A stretch of 51,388 nucleotides of DNA from positions 1 to 51,388 of the forward strand of contig DUPW01000012.1 in the NCBI GenBank assembly GCA_012838125.1, read 5' to 3'. The translations under genes and the position numbers were made by a program. Below, piece after piece: positions 38,462 through 48,540 of the stretch (position 1 is the stretch's first letter; the number at the start of each line of letters is the position of its first letter). The notes beneath the pieces are model-generated. The model saw nothing but the letters and a program-made list of their open reading frames with translations, was not told the DNA's origin and did not search any database. This DNA is from Papillibacter sp. (GTDB taxonomy: Bacteria > Bacillota > Clostridia > Oscillospirales > Oscillospiraceae).

Positions 38462-39769
38462 ATGAGAGTGACGGTTGTCGGAGCGGGGCTGGCCGGATGC
38501 GAGGCGGCGTGGCAGATTGCCCAAAGGGGAATTGACGTCCACCTGATTGAAATGCGTCCGGAAAAGAGCACGCCCGCCCACCAGACGGGGGACTTTGCCG
38601 AGCTTGTCTGCTCCAACTCCCTCCGAAGCGATGAGCTGACCAACGCCGTGGGGCTCCTCAAAGAGGAGATGCGCCGGCTGGGCAGCCTCATCATGCAGTG
38701 CGCCGACGAAACACGTCTGCCCGCAGGCGGCGCCCTCGCCGTTGACCGGGGAGAATTCTCCCGACGGGTGACGGAGCGCATCAAGGCGCATCCGCACATT
38801 ACAGTTGTTCATAAAGAGATGACGGACATCCCTGACGGCGACGTGATTTTCGCCACAGGGCCCCTGACGTCTGACGCAATGACGGGGGAGTTTGCGAAGC
38901 TCATTGGAGATAAGCAGTTTTTAAGCTTCTACGATGCCGCGGCCCCTATCGTCACCTTTGAGAGCGTGGACATGGAAAGCGCTTTCTTTGCTTCCCGCTA
39001 CGGCAAGGGGACGGCGGACTATATTAACTGCCCCATGACCCGTGAGGAGTACATCGCCTTTCGGGAAGCTCTCGTCACGGCGGAGGAGGCACCCGTCCAC
39101 GGGTTTGAAGACGCCATCGTGTTTGAAGGCTGCATGCCCGTTGAAGTGATGGCCCGGCGCGGGGAGGACACCCTCCGGTACGGCCCCTTAAAGCCCGTGG
39201 GGCTTATTGACCCGAAAACAGGCCGGGAGCCTTATGCCGTGGTGCAGCTGCGGAAGGACAACTTGTCCGGCACGCTGTATAACATCGTGGGCTTCCAGAC
39301 GCACCTGAAGTTCGGGGAGCAGAAGCGGGTGTTTTCCATGATTCCCGCGCTGAAAAACGCCGAGTTTGTGCGTTACGGCGTCATGCACCGCAACACTTAT
39401 ATCGACTCCCCACAGCTTCTTGACCGATACTACCGGCTTAAAAGCTGCCCGCGTATCCGCTTTGCCGGACAGATTACGGGCGTGGAGGGCTATGTGGAGT
39501 CTGCCGCGTCGGGGCTTTTAGCGGGGCTAGAGACGGCCCGCAGCGTGCTGGGGCTAAAGCCGGCTGATTTCCCGCCGGAGACAGCCATCGGCGCCTTGGC
39601 GGCGTATATTTCGGGCGGGAGCGTGGGGGCGTTCCAGCCGATGAATATCAATTTTGGTCTGATACCGCCGCTAAATCGGCGTGTGAAGGGAAAGCGCAGC
39701 AAGAACCTTGCAATCTCGGAGCGGTCTCTCGAGATTGTAAGCCGAATCCTGCCGGAGGTACAAGCATGA
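38462..39769 (+). CDS. trmFO: Methylenetetrahydrofolate-tRNA-(uracil-54-C5)-methyltransferase TrmFO
   Basis: Folate- and FAD-dependent enzyme that makes ribothymidine at position 54 of tRNA. 435 residues. FAD-binding [20 protein letters not shown] near residues 7-26, the tRNA-uracil region [32 protein letters not shown] and [16 protein letters not shown]. Start ATG 38462 lies one base after the topA stop; the ribosome site is inside topA. It overlaps plsX by ATGA. Confidence 0.96.
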   Translation: MRVTVVGAGLAGCEAAWQIAQRGIDVHLIEMRPEKSTPAHQTGDFAELVCSNSLRSDELTNAVGLLKEEMRRLGSLIMQCADETRLPAGGALAVDRGEFSRRVTERIKAHPHITVVHKEMTDIPDGDVIFATGPLTSDAMTGEFAKLIGDKQFLSFYDAAAPIVTFESVDMESAFFASRYGKGTADYINCPMTREEYIAFREALVTAEEAPVHGFEDAIVFEGCMPVEVMARRGEDTLRYGPLKPVGLIDPKTGREPYAVVQLRKDNLSGTLYNIVGFQTHLKFGEQKRVFSMIPALKNAEFVRYGVMHRNTYIDSPQLLDRYYRLKSCPRIRFAGQITGVEGYVESAASGLLAGLETARSVLGLKPADFPPETAIGALAAYISGGSVGAFQPMNINFGLIPPLNRRVKGKRSKNLAISERSLEIVSRILPEVQA

Positions 39770-40803
39770 AGATTATTGTAGACGCCATGGGCGGGGACAA
39801 CGCGCCGGACGCCATCGTTCAAGGCGCTGTGATGGCCAGCGAGGAGCTGGACGTTGACATCATTCTCACAGGACGGGTGGAGGACGTTCTGCGCAGCCTT
39901 GATAAGATGGGGTACAAGGAACTGCCCCCGCGGATTGAAATCGCCAACGCACAGTCCGTGATTGAGATGGAGGAGGACCCCGTGGCCGCCATTCGGGACA
40001 AGAAGGACTCCTCGATGGTGGTGGGGCTTACCATGCTGCGGGACGGAAAGGCAGACGCCATGGTTTCCGCCGGCAGCACGGGGGCGTTGCTTACCGGGGC
40101 GACCCTTATCGTCCGCCGGGTGCGGGGGATTCGCCGCGCCGCGCTGGCGCCCGTGGTCCCCATCAGTGAAAAGGGACTCCTCATGCTCGACGTGGGCGCC
40201 AACGCCGAGTGTACGCCGGAATACCTGCTGCAGTTTGCGTACATGGGCCGGTTTTACGCCGAGCGGGTGCTCAAAATCAAAAACCCGCGTATTGGTCTGC
40301 TGAACATCGGCACGGAGAAAACAAAGGGCGGCGATTTGCAGCTTCAGACGTACTCCCTCCTTGAAAAAGCCGCCGCGGAGGATTCGTCCTTCAACTTCGT
40401 CGGGAACGTGGAGCCGAAGGGCGCCATTGCCGGCGCCTGTGACGTCCTCGTGTGCGACGGTTTTTCAGGCAACATCATGCTCAAATCCATGGAAGGATTT
40501 GCCACGCTGTTGCTCAAAGAGCTGCGCGGGCTGTTTATGAGCAGCTTCATCTCAAAAATTGCGGCGCTGTGCCTGAAAAAGAACTTTATCGGCCTCAAAG
40601 AGCGCTTCAACGCTGACAGAATCGGCGGCACGGCTCTGCTGGGCATTTCCCGCCCCGTGATTAAAGCCCACGGCTCATCCGGGGCAGACGCCATTAAAAA
40701 TGCTGTCTACCAGGCCGTCATGACTGTTTCCGCAGGAATATCCGATGAGATTCAGAGTAATATAGAGCATATGAAAACAGCGGAGAACAGCCCGTCAAAT
40801 TGA
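39766..40803 (+). CDS. plsX: Phosphate acyltransferase PlsX
   Basis: Converts acyl-ACP to acyl-phosphate, the first step of phospholipid synthesis in Firmicutes, at the membrane surface. 345 residues. N-terminal [29 protein letters not shown] and [18 protein letters not shown] are diagnostic. It precedes acpP, its substrate carrier, across 104 bases that hold a separate promoter. Confidence 0.96.
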   Translation: MKIIVDAMGGDNAPDAIVQGAVMASEELDVDIILTGRVEDVLRSLDKMGYKELPPRIEIANAQSVIEMEEDPVAAIRDKKDSSMVVGLTMLRDGKADAMVSAGSTGALLTGATLIVRRVRGIRRAALAPVVPISEKGLLMLDVGANAECTPEYLLQFAYMGRFYAERVLKIKNPRIGLLNIGTEKTKGGDLQLQTYSLLEKAAAEDSSFNFVGNVEPKGAIAGACDVLVCDGFSGNIMLKSMEGFATLLLKELRGLFMSSFISKIAALCLKKNFIGLKERFNADRIGGTALLGISRPVIKAHGSSGADAIKNAVYQAVMTVSAGISDEIQSNIEHMKTAENSPSN

Positions 40804-40827
40804 TGCAAAAGCCACAAAGGAAAATGG

Positions 40828-40856
40828 TTGACAAATAGTGACGGCACATTTAATAT
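40828..40856 (+). promoter_or_regulatory. Sigma-A promoter of acpP
   Basis: TTGACA (40828-40833), 17 bases, TAATAT (40851-40856). Consensus -35 and near-consensus -10. Confidence 0.8.
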
Positions 40857-40874
40857 TTTCGATAGCTAGCGAAA
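40857..40874. promoter_or_regulatory. Operator-like palindrome at the acpP transcription start
   Basis: TTTCGATAGCTAGCGAAA: 16 of 18 positions are self-complementary. It abuts the -10, covering the expected start site, so a repressor bound here would block acpP transcription. It does not match the FapR or FabT consensus I recall. Confidence 0.55.
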
Positions 40875-40907
40875 GTGCAGCATTTTAAGCAGCGAGAGGT
40901 GATAAAG

Positions 40908-41141
40908 ATGATTATGGAAAGACTGCGGTCCCTGATTGCAGAACAGTTTTCCGTGAGCGAAGATTCAATCACTATGGACACCTCCTTCACGGACGATCTC
41001 GGTGCCGACTCCCTCGACGTCGTCGAGCTTGCCATGGCTCTGGAAGAGGAATTTGATATTCCCGAGACAGATGAGGAAACGCTTTACAAGCTCGTCACGG
41101 TGGGGGATGTTTATCGTTACGTCTCCAGCCATATTGATTGA
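40908..41141 (+). CDS. acpP: Acyl carrier protein
   Basis: Small acidic carrier of fatty-acyl chains. 77 residues; the phosphopantetheine site is S35 in LGADSLDVVELAMALEEEF. ATG 40908 has GAGGTG six bases upstream. Separate promoter and palindrome upstream, terminator downstream, so it is probably also made as an abundant single-gene transcript. Confidence 0.97.
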   Translation: MIMERLRSLIAEQFSVSEDSITMDTSFTDDLGADSLDVVELAMALEEEFDIPETDEETLYKLVTVGDVYRYVSSHID

Positions 41142-41155
41142 AACCATACAAAAAC

Positions 41156-41181
41156 GGGCGGGAGGTAACCCCGCCCTTTTT
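41156..41181 (+). terminator. Intrinsic terminator of acpP
   Basis: GGGCGGG (41156-41162), seven-base loop, CCCGCCC (41170-41176), TTTTT. An A-run precedes the stem, so it could work in both directions. rnc begins 39 bases later with no obvious promoter, implying partial read-through. Confidence 0.85.
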
Positions 41182-41219
41182 CGTTATCGGCTTGAGGGAA
41201 AGGACGGTGGTGAAAAGCC

Positions 41220-41894
41220 ATGCAGGAACTACAAAAACAACTCGGTTACGTTTTTCGTGACGAAGGGCTCCTTGTCACCGCGCTGACCCACAGCTCCTAC
41301 GCCAACGAAAACAAAAAAGAGGGCGTCTCAAGCAACGAGCGCCTTGAATTTCTGGGGGACGCCATCCTCGGCTTTACGGTGGCGGAATACCTCTACATTA
41401 ACCGGCCCGACATGCCGGAAGGGCAGATGTCCCGTCTGCGGGCGGAGCTTGTCTGCGAGCAGTCCCTCTGCGGTGCTGCGGAAGAGCTGCGCATCGGGCG
41501 GCGTCTGCGCCTTGGGCGGGGCGAGGAAGTGGGCGGCGGGCGAAACCGACCGTCCATACTGGCTGACGCCGTGGAGGCCATCATCGCCGCGGTGTACATC
41601 GACGGCGGTATCGATGCCGTTCGGACGATGATTCACACCGTGATTTTGCCCATTCTCCTTCGGAGCGCCGGCAGCGGACTGGACTACAAAACAGCTCTGC
41701 AGGAACTCATCCAGCGCAAAAGCGGACAGGTGCTCACCTACCACCTTGTGGGCGAGTCCGGCCCGGACCACAGTAAGCAGTTTACCGTGGAAGTGCACCT
41801 CAACGGCGTCCCCATGGGAACGGGGACGGGGCGTACGAAAAAGCAGGCGGAGCAGGCGGCGGCCCGCGAGGCCTACGAGGACCTGACGAAATGA
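41220..41894 (+). CDS. rnc: Ribonuclease III
   Basis: Double-strand-specific endonuclease processing rRNA precursors and structured mRNAs. 224 residues. Signature NERLEFLGD at 39-47 with metal-binding E43 and D47, second acidic pair in the DAVEAIIAAVYIDGG segment, and C-terminal dsRNA-binding domain about 155-224 (DYKTALQELIQ, KKQAEQAAAREAYEDL). GGTGGTGA before ATG 41220. Overlaps the next gene by ATGA. Confidence 0.97.
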   Translation: MQELQKQLGYVFRDEGLLVTALTHSSYANENKKEGVSSNERLEFLGDAILGFTVAEYLYINRPDMPEGQMSRLRAELVCEQSLCGAAEELRIGRRLRLGRGEEVGGGRNRPSILADAVEAIIAAVYIDGGIDAVRTMIHTVILPILLRSAGSGLDYKTALQELIQRKSGQVLTYHLVGESGPDHSKQFTVEVHLNGVPMGTGTGRTKKQAEQAAAREAYEDLTK

Positions 41895-42910
41895 CGCCGC
41901 GGCGCCGGGTCATTCCCGTTTTCGTCCCCCACCTCGGGTGCCCGAATGCCTGCGTATTTTGCAGCCAGCGGCTCATATCGGGCACGGAGTCGGTGCCCAC
42001 GCCGGAGACGGTGCGGACGGCGGTGGAAACGGCGCTGAAGTCCGTTCCGGATAACGGCACGTTTCAAATCGCCTTTTACGGCGGGAGCTTCACCGCTGTG
42101 CCCCAGCCCCTGCAGGACGCCCTTCTGGGGGCCGCTGTGCCCTTTCTTTCGCGGCGGAAGGGGACGGGCATCCGCATCTCAACCCGGCCCGACTGCATTG
42201 ACGAGGAGACCGTGGCGCGGCTGAAAGCCGCAGGGGTGCAGACAATTGAGTTGGGGGCCCAGTCCCTGAGCGACGACGTCCTCGCCCTCTCCGGGCGGGG
42301 CCACAGCCGGGAGGACACAATCCGCGCAGCGGGCATCATCCGAAAGGCGGGCATGGAGCTCATCTTGCAGATGATGACGGGTCTGCCCGGGGACACGCCG
42401 GAGCGCGCCATGGAGACGGCGCATGGCCTTATCGCACTAGCGCCCCAGGGCGTGCGCATCTATCCCGCCGTGGTTTTGCGGGGGACGGAGCTGGAGACCA
42501 TGTGGCGGCGCGGTGCATACAAGGCGCACACGGTGGAAGACGCCGTTTCGATATGCGCTAGGCTGTACGAGATGTTTGAGCAGGCCGGCATTCCCGTTAT
42601 CCGGCTGGGCCTGCATGCCTCAGAGTCTTTGGGGGCCGATGTGGTGGCGGGGGCATACCATCCGGCGCTGGGGGAGCTTGTCCTCTCCCGGGTGCTTTTC
42701 CGTCGCGCCGTGGCGCAGATTCACGCCGTGGCCATCGAAAAACCTCGACGCCTTGTCCTGGGCGTGCACCCATCCCGGGTGTCCGCCATGGCGGGGCAGA
42801 AGCGGCAGAATATCCGGGCGCTGGAGGAGATGCTTCATTGCCGTGTCACCGTTTCGGGGACGGAAAAGGCGCAGGCGGGGGACGTTCTGCTGCTTGAAGT
42901 GGAGAAATAA
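41891..42910 (+). CDS. Elp3-like radical SAM protein
   Basis: Radical SAM enzyme with a 4Fe-4S cluster ligated by C17, C21 and C24 (CPNACVFC). Further radical SAM features are YGGSFTAV, RPDCID and LGAQSLSDDVL. 339 residues. The sequence resembles the small Elp3/YhcC-type radical SAM proteins often found beside rnc and smc in Clostridia; unlike true Elp3 it has no acetyltransferase domain. Substrate unknown. Start overlaps rnc by ATGA and a terminator follows. Confidence 0.85.
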   Translation: MTPRRRVIPVFVPHLGCPNACVFCSQRLISGTESVPTPETVRTAVETALKSVPDNGTFQIAFYGGSFTAVPQPLQDALLGAAVPFLSRRKGTGIRISTRPDCIDEETVARLKAAGVQTIELGAQSLSDDVLALSGRGHSREDTIRAAGIIRKAGMELILQMMTGLPGDTPERAMETAHGLIALAPQGVRIYPAVVLRGTELETMWRRGAYKAHTVEDAVSICARLYEMFEQAGIPVIRLGLHASESLGADVVAGAYHPALGELVLSRVLFRRAVAQIHAVAIEKPRRLVLGVHPSRVSAMAGQKRQNIRALEEMLHCRVTVSGTEKAQAGDVLLLEVEK

Positions 42911-42938
42911 GCGGCGCTATAGAGAGGCGCGCATCAGG

Positions 42939-42974
42939 ACGGACGGAGAAAATTTCCGTCCGTTTCGTGCTTTT
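42939..42974 (+). terminator. Intrinsic terminator after the radical SAM gene
   Basis: ACGGACGGA (42939-42947), seven-base loop, TCCGTCCGT (42955-42963), then TTCGTGCTTTT. Separates the acpP-rnc region from the smc transcript. Confidence 0.7.
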
Positions 42975-42989
42975 ATCGGGCGGTGCAAC

Positions 42990-43018
42990 TTGTCAGGTCG
43001 GCAGAAAAAGGATATAAT
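42990..43018 (+). promoter_or_regulatory. Sigma-A promoter of smc
   Basis: TTGTCA (42990-42995), 17 bases, TATAAT (43013-43018). It starts the smc-ftsY-rdgB-yhbY-nadD/yqeK-LCP transcript. Confidence 0.8.
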
Positions 43019-43092
43019 AGCATGATGTTCTGTGATGAAATCGCTGTAGCTCAGCGTGCTCTATGTAACCGAGATTAGGGGAGGTGGGGGAT

Positions 43093-46000
43093 ATGTACTT
43101 AAAGTCCTTGGAGATCCAAGGATTTAAGTCCTTCCCGGAAAAAACGCGCCTGACCTTCGATAAGCCCGTCTCTGCCGTGGTGGGACCAAACGGAAGCGGC
43201 AAGTCGAACATCGCCGACGCCATTTTGTGGGTGATGGGCGAGCAATCGACGAAGACGCTCCGGGGCGGCAAAATGGAGGACGTCATTTTCGGCGGAACGG
43301 CACGCCGGCCCCAACTCGGTTTTGCGGAAGTTTCCCTCGAAATCGACAACAGCGAACGGATTTTTGACTTAGATTACCCTGAAATCGTCCTCACCCGCCG
43401 GTACTATCGCTCCGGCGAGAGTGAGTATTTCATAAACCACAAGCTCGTCCGCCTGAGGGACGTGAACGAACTGCTCATGGATACGGGACTCGGGCGGGAA
43501 GGTTACAGCGTCATCGGGCAGGGCCGGATTGACGCCATCCTCTCCCAGCGCAGCACCGACCGGCGGGAAATCTTCGAGGAGGCGGCGGGCATCTCCCGTT
43601 TCCGCTACCGGAAAGAGGACGCAGAGCGCAAGCTCGCCCAGACGGAGGACAACCTTCTCCGCATCAACGACAAAATATCGGAACTGGCCCTGCAGGTGGA
43701 ACCCCTTCGGGAGCAGGCGGAGGTGGCCAAACGCTACCTCATTTTGCGGGACGAGCTGCGGGAACTGGAGATTTCCCTCTGGCTGGACACCATCGAAAAG
43801 CTGGGTCAGCAGGCGCAGAAAATCCGGGAGGACTCTGCCGCCACCGCCGCCCAGAAGCAAAAGGCGGCAGGGGAGCTGGAAAACTGGTATCGTGAGACGG
43901 AGTCCTTCTCCGAGCAGATGCGTGGGCTAGACCGGGCCTTAGAGGAAAACCGCGAGGAAATCCGGCAGTGTGAGACGCGCCGCAGCGAGGCCGAGTCGGC
44001 CATCGCCGTTCTCCGGACGCGGTTGGAGAACACCCTCTCCGAAACGGAGCGCGTCAAAAGGGAGCTTTCCGAACAGGAGGGGCGGGACGGCGGCCTGAAA
44101 GCTCAGATTGACGAGCGCGAGGCGCGGCTATTAGAAATCGAGCGGGAAAAAGAAATCCTCAACGAGAAAACGAAAGCCCTTTTAGAGTCCCTTGAAGCGC
44201 TGGCGGAGTCGGCCGGCGCAGCATCCCAGCGCCTTGCCCGACTCATGGGGGAAGAGACGGCCCTGATGGATCAGTTAGGGCAGGCCCGGGAGCGGCTTTC
44301 CGCCCTCGCTTCGTCTCTGCAGGAGATGTACGACCGGGAAAACGCCGTGGAGTCGGAAATCCTCACCGCTACGGAGAGGCATAGCGCGGCGGTGAAGGCC
44401 CACGAGGCGTGCCTTGCCGCCCTCAAAGAGGCGCAGGAGCAGCACGCGAGCCTGAAAAACGCCGTAAGCGGCTACATCATGCGCCTTGAAAGCCGCAAAA
44501 AGAAAGTTCAGGAAGGCACCGAAAAGAAAAGCAAGGCGGAAATGGCCTTAAACGCTCTGCGGGCGCGCCGCAGGATGCTGGAGGAGATGGAAAAGGAGTA
44601 TCAGGGATACTCCAAGGCTGTAAAAAGCGTGATGCACGAGGCCGGACGAGGCGTCCTTAAGAATATCCACGGCACCGTGGCCGGACTTGTGAAAACGAAG
44701 GACCGCTACACCGTGGCCATCGAAACGGCCCTGGGCGGCGCCATGCAGCACATCATCGTCTCCTCAGAGGAGGACGGCAAGGCTGCCATCGCCTTCCTTA
44801 AACGACGGGACGGCGGACGGGCCACGTTCCTGCCTATGTCGAGCATCCGCGGTCGGGTGCTGGAGCGCAGGGGGCTTGAGAATGCGCCGGGCTGTGTGGG
44901 TCTGGCCCTCGACCTTGTGGAGTTTGACCCGAAGTACACGGAGATTTACAAAAACCTCTTAGGGCGCACAGCCATCACCGAGACGCTGGATGACGCCATC
45001 GCCCTTGCCCGGCGGCACGGCAACACGTTTAAGATTGTCACGCTGGACGGGCAGGTCATCAACGCCGGCGGCTCCATGACGGGCGGCTCCGCCACGAGCC
45101 ATACGGGTATTCTCTCCCGGGCAAATGAGCTGGAAGGCCTTGCTGAGCAGGAGGAGAAGCTGGCGGGCGAGCTTTCCCGCGCCGAGGCGGCGCTCAATGA
45201 AGCCCTTCGGGAGATGAAGGCGGCGGAATACGAAGTGGAGACGGCGATGCAGGAAGTGCGCACCGTGGAGGACCGCCTTATAAAGCTCGAAACAGACCGC
45301 GACCACGGCAAGCTCCTTGTGGATGCCGCTCAGGAGGCGATTTCCGCCCTGCGGGCCGAGTTGAGCACGCTCTCCGGCCGTATCGAGGCAAACGATAAGG
45401 AGACAGCCGCCCTACGGGTGGAGACGACGCGCCTTGAAGAGGGCCTGACGGCCGTCCGGGCTAAGATACAGAAGGACAGCGAAGGTCAGGACATGCTCAA
45501 AGCGGAGCGGGATGCGCTAAACAACACCCTCTCCGAGCGAAGGGCGCAGGTTTCCTCCCTTGATGCGGAGGCGGAAGCGGTTCGGAAAGCCGTTTCGGAG
45601 CTTTCCGCCCTGCGTAATGTGCTCACAGGCGGGCGCCGGCAGCAGGAGGAGTATTTAGAAGAGCTAAGCGCGCGCCATACGGGCATAATAAAGGAAATCG
45701 CGGAGCAGGAAGCCGCCTGCGCGCGGCTTTTAGAGCAGCAGGAAGCGCTGAGGCAGCGGTCCGAGTCCATTACGGCCGAAAAGCTCAATCTGGAGGCTCA
45801 GCGGGAAAAGCGGGCGCGGGAGACGCAGGAAAAGAATCAGGAGCTGCTTCAGCTGGAGCGGGAGTGCTCCCGCCTTGAGCAGAAACTCCTTGCTGCCGAG
45901 CTGGAGGAAAAGCAGCTTATCGACAAACTGTGGGACACGTACGAACTCAGCCGCACCGCCGCCAAACAGATTGCGCGGCCGGCCGAAAACCTCACGGAGA

Positions 46001-46674
46001 TGCGCCAGCGCATCGAGGAGCTGAAAAAGGAGATCTCCGCCTTGGGCACCCCCAACATCGGCGCCATTGATGAGTTTGAGCGGGTCAACGAGCGGTACAC
46101 GTACCTCACCGACCAGCGGGATGACGTGGAGAAGGCGAAAACGGATCTGCTGGCCATCATCCGCGACATCACGCAGGAGATGAAGGCCCTCTTTGCCCGG
46201 GAGTTTGAGTCCATCCGCGAGAGTTTCCGGGAGACGTTCCTTGAGTTCTTCGGCGGGGGACAGGCCTCCCTGGAACTGGAAGACCCGGAGGATATTTTAA
46301 GCTGCGGCATCGAGATTAAAGTCCAGCCGCCGGGCAAGTCACTGAAAACCATCATGCTCCTCTCCGGTGGTGAGAAGGCGCTTGTGGCGATTGCCCTGTA
46401 TTTTGCGATATTGAAGGTCCGGCCCACGCCCTTCGTCGTCCTCGACGAAATCGACGCCGCTTTGGACGAGGCCAACGTCCTTCGGTTTGCCGAGAACATG
46501 CGGAAAATGGCGGTAAGGACGCAGATGATTGTCATCACCCACCACCGTGGCACCATGGAGGAAGCGGACGTTATCTTCGGCGTGACGATGCAGGAGCAGG
46601 GCGTGTCCCGCGTTCTGAGCATTGACTTGGAGGAAGCGGAACGCGCACTGGGACGAAAAGAGGGTACGGCTTAA
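43093..46674 (+). CDS. smc: Chromosome segregation protein SMC
   Basis: ATPase of the bacterial condensin complex. 1193 residues. Walker A GPNGSGKSNIADAI at the N-terminus, two long coiled coils separated by a hinge about residues 515-640 (GTVAGLVKTKDRYTVAIETALGG, INAGGSMTGGS), signature LLSGGEKALVAIAL and Walker B FVVLDEIDAALDEAN. ATG 43093 follows GGGAGGTG by about eight bases; GTG 43084 lies within it. ScpA and ScpB partners are not in this window. Confidence 0.98.
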   Translation: MYLKSLEIQGFKSFPEKTRLTFDKPVSAVVGPNGSGKSNIADAILWVMGEQSTKTLRGGKMEDVIFGGTARRPQLGFAEVSLEIDNSERIFDLDYPEIVLTRRYYRSGESEYFINHKLVRLRDVNELLMDTGLGREGYSVIGQGRIDAILSQRSTDRREIFEEAAGISRFRYRKEDAERKLAQTEDNLLRINDKISELALQVEPLREQAEVAKRYLILRDELRELEISLWLDTIEKLGQQAQKIREDSAATAAQKQKAAGELENWYRETESFSEQMRGLDRALEENREEIRQCETRRSEAESAIAVLRTRLENTLSETERVKRELSEQEGRDGGLKAQIDEREARLLEIEREKEILNEKTKALLESLEALAESAGAASQRLARLMGEETALMDQLGQARERLSALASSLQEMYDRENAVESEILTATERHSAAVKAHEACLAALKEAQEQHASLKNAVSGYIMRLESRKKKVQEGTEKKSKAEMALNALRARRRMLEEMEKEYQGYSKAVKSVMHEAGRGVLKNIHGTVAGLVKTKDRYTVAIETALGGAMQHIIVSSEEDGKAAIAFLKRRDGGRATFLPMSSIRGRVLERRGLENAPGCVGLALDLVEFDPKYTEIYKNLLGRTAITETLDDAIALARRHGNTFKIVTLDGQVINAGGSMTGGSATSHTGILSRANELEGLAEQEEKLAGELSRAEAALNEALREMKAAEYEVETAMQEVRTVEDRLIKLETDRDHGKLLVDAAQEAISALRAELSTLSGRIEANDKETAALRVETTRLEEGLTAVRAKIQKDSEGQDMLKAERDALNNTLSERRAQVSSLDAEAEAVRKAVSELSALRNVLTGGRRQQEEYLEELSARHTGIIKEIAEQEAACARLLEQQEALRQRSESITAEKLNLEAQREKRARETQEKNQELLQLERECSRLEQKLLAAELEEKQLIDKLWDTYELSRTAAKQIARPAENLTEMRQRIEELKKEISALGTPNIGAIDEFERVNERYTYLTDQRDDVEKAKTDLLAIIRDITQEMKALFAREFESIRESFRETFLEFFGGGQASLELEDPEDILSCGIEIKVQPPGKSLKTIMLLSGGEKALVAIALYFAILKVRPTPFVVLDEIDAALDEANVLRFAENMRKMAVRTQMIVITHHRGTMEEADVIFGVTMQEQGVSRVLSIDLEEAERALGRKEGTA

Positions 46675-46707
46675 TACATACTGCCTGCAACCTTGGAGGG
46701 AATACAC

Positions 46708-47616
46708 TTGGGTTTTTTTGATAAGATAAAAGAAGGTCTGGCAAAGACGAAAAAGAACGTCACCGTTCAGCTCACCGGCCTTTTTACCGCCTTTACAGGC
46801 GCCAACGAGGACTTTTACGAGGAACTGGAGGAGACGCTCATCCTCGCCGACCTGGGCGTTGAAACGGCCACGGATGCCGTTGAGAAGCTGCGGGAGCGGG
46901 CAAAGAGCGAAGGGCTGCACCGGGCGGAGGAACTGCTGGGGGCGCTGGAGGAGATTCTGGTTGACGTCCTCAGCGTCGGCAGCAGTGACATGAAGCTGGA
47001 GACGAAGCCGGCGGTAATCCTCGTCATCGGCGTCAACGGTGTGGGCAAGACCACCACCATCGGCAAGCTGGCCCTGCGTTACAAACAGGAGGGCAAGAAG
47101 GTTCTTCTGTGTGCGGGGGACACCTTCCGCGCTGCCGCCGCAGAGCAGCTGACCGTCTGGGCGGAGCGGGCGGGGTGCGATATCGTGCGCCACGGGGAAG
47201 GGTCCGACCCGGCCGCCGTGGTGTTTGACGGCATCGCCGCGGCGAAGGCACGTGGTGTGGACGTCATTATCTGCGACACAGCCGGCCGGCTCCACAATAA
47301 GTCCAACCTCATGAATGAGCTGAATAAAATCAGCCGCGTCATCGATAGGGAATTGCCGGGGGCCGACAGGGAGACCCTCCTCGTCATCGACGCCACCACA
47401 GGGCAGAACGGCCTCATTCAGGCCAAGCAGTTTCAGGAATACGCCGGTATCACCGGCCTTGTGCTCACGAAGCTGGATGGGACGGCAAAGGGCGGCATCG
47501 TCTTTGCCATCGCCGATAAGTTACGTGTGCCGGTGAAATTCATCGGCGTGGGCGAAAAGGCGGAGGATTTACTGTCCTTCTCGGCACGGGAATTCGTGGA
47601 GGCGCTACTGCGATGA
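46708..47616 (+). CDS. ftsY: Signal recognition particle receptor FtsY
   Basis: SRP GTPase that receives ribosome-nascent chains at the membrane. 302 residues from TTG 46708, chosen because GGAGGG (46695-46700) is seven bases upstream and the protein then starts MGFFDKIKEGLAKTKK, the typical FtsY N-terminus. N domain to about 95, then G1 GVNGVGKTTTIGKL, DTFRAAAAEQL, DTAGRLHN and TKLDGTAKGG. No long acidic A domain, as usual in Firmicutes. ATGA overlap with rdgB. Confidence 0.97.
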   Translation: MGFFDKIKEGLAKTKKNVTVQLTGLFTAFTGANEDFYEELEETLILADLGVETATDAVEKLRERAKSEGLHRAEELLGALEEILVDVLSVGSSDMKLETKPAVILVIGVNGVGKTTTIGKLALRYKQEGKKVLLCAGDTFRAAAAEQLTVWAERAGCDIVRHGEGSDPAAVVFDGIAAAKARGVDVIICDTAGRLHNKSNLMNELNKISRVIDRELPGADRETLLVIDATTGQNGLIQAKQFQEYAGITGLVLTKLDGTAKGGIVFAIADKLRVPVKFIGVGEKAEDLLSFSAREFVEALLR

Positions 47617-48215
47617 AATTTGTTCTCGCCAGTAACAACAGGGGCAAGCTCAGGGAGATGAAAGTTGTTCTGGAACTGATGGGCCATGAGGTCCTTTCCC
47701 AGAACGAGGCGGGCTTTTTCGGGGAAGTGGAGGAGACGGGAACCACCTTTTACGAAAACGCCCTCTTAAAAGCCCGGGCCGTCATGGAAGCGACGGGATT
47801 GCCCGCCATTGCAGACGACTCCGGCCTCATGGTGGAGGCCCTCGATGGCAAACCCGGTGTGCACTCCAAACGCTTTGGGGGCGAGGGGTTAGAGGACGAA
47901 GACCGCAACGCCCTTATGCTCAAAACCCTGGAGAGGACGGAACATCGGGCGGCACAATTCGTCTCCTCTATTGTGTGTGTGTTTCCAAACGGCGATATCG
48001 TTTCGGCGGAGGGCGTGTGCCGTGGCAGCATACTCAAATCCCCCCGCGGAAGCGGCGGCTTCGGCTACGACCCGATTTTCCTCGTGGAAGGGACGGGCAA
48101 AAGCATGGCGGAGCTGACGCTGGAGGAGAAAAACGCCCTGTCCCACCGGGGCAACGCCCTGCGGCTGTTTGAAAAGCGGCTGAGGGAATACGAATTTGAT
48201 AAAAGGAACAGGTGA
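47613..48215 (+). CDS. rdgB: XTP/dITP diphosphatase (RdgB/HAM1)
   Basis: House-cleaning enzyme hydrolysing non-canonical purine nucleoside triphosphates. 200 residues, full length. Motifs ASNNRGKLREM, GTTFYENALLKARA, ADDSGLMVEALDG and GSGGFGYDPIF are diagnostic. Starts within the ftsY stop and ends within the yhbY leader. Confidence 0.95.
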   Translation: MKFVLASNNRGKLREMKVVLELMGHEVLSQNEAGFFGEVEETGTTFYENALLKARAVMEATGLPAIADDSGLMVEALDGKPGVHSKRFGGEGLEDEDRNALMLKTLERTEHRAAQFVSSIVCVFPNGDIVSAEGVCRGSILKSPRGSGGFGYDPIFLVEGTGKSMAELTLEEKNALSHRGNALRLFEKRLREYEFDKRNR

Positions 48216-48220
48216 AATAC

Positions 48221-48523
48221 ATGCTCAACAGCAGGCAGAGAGCGCAGCTGCGCGGGATGGCAAACCAGATGGAGACTATCCTGCACATTGGCAAAGGCGG
48301 CGTGACGGAAAACGTCATCGCGCAGGCAAACTCCGCTTTGGAGGCGCGGGAGCTGATTAAGGGCCGCGTTCTGGAAAACTCCCTTATGTCAGCCAGAGAA
48401 GCCGCCGAGGAGCTGGCGCGTCTGTGCCGGGCGGAGACGGTGTTTACCATCGGCTCCCGGTTCGTCTTATATAGAGAGAGCCGCAGCCTGACAAAAGAGA
48501 AGCGGATTAAACTGGTTGATTAA
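48221..48523 (+). CDS. yhbY: Ribosome assembly RNA-binding protein YhbY
   Basis: CRS1-YhbY domain protein that binds pre-50S particles. 100 residues beginning MLNSRQRAQLRGMANQ, with GKGGVTENVIAQ and GSRFVLYRES motifs. ATG 48221 follows AGGTGA by six bases; an in-frame GTG at 48212 overlaps that site. It sits before nadD, the standard Firmicutes order. Confidence 0.93.
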   Translation: MLNSRQRAQLRGMANQMETILHIGKGGVTENVIAQANSALEARELIKGRVLENSLMSAREAAEELARLCRAETVFTIGSRFVLYRESRSLTKEKRIKLVD

Positions 48524-48540
48524 GCAAACGGGGGATTTCA

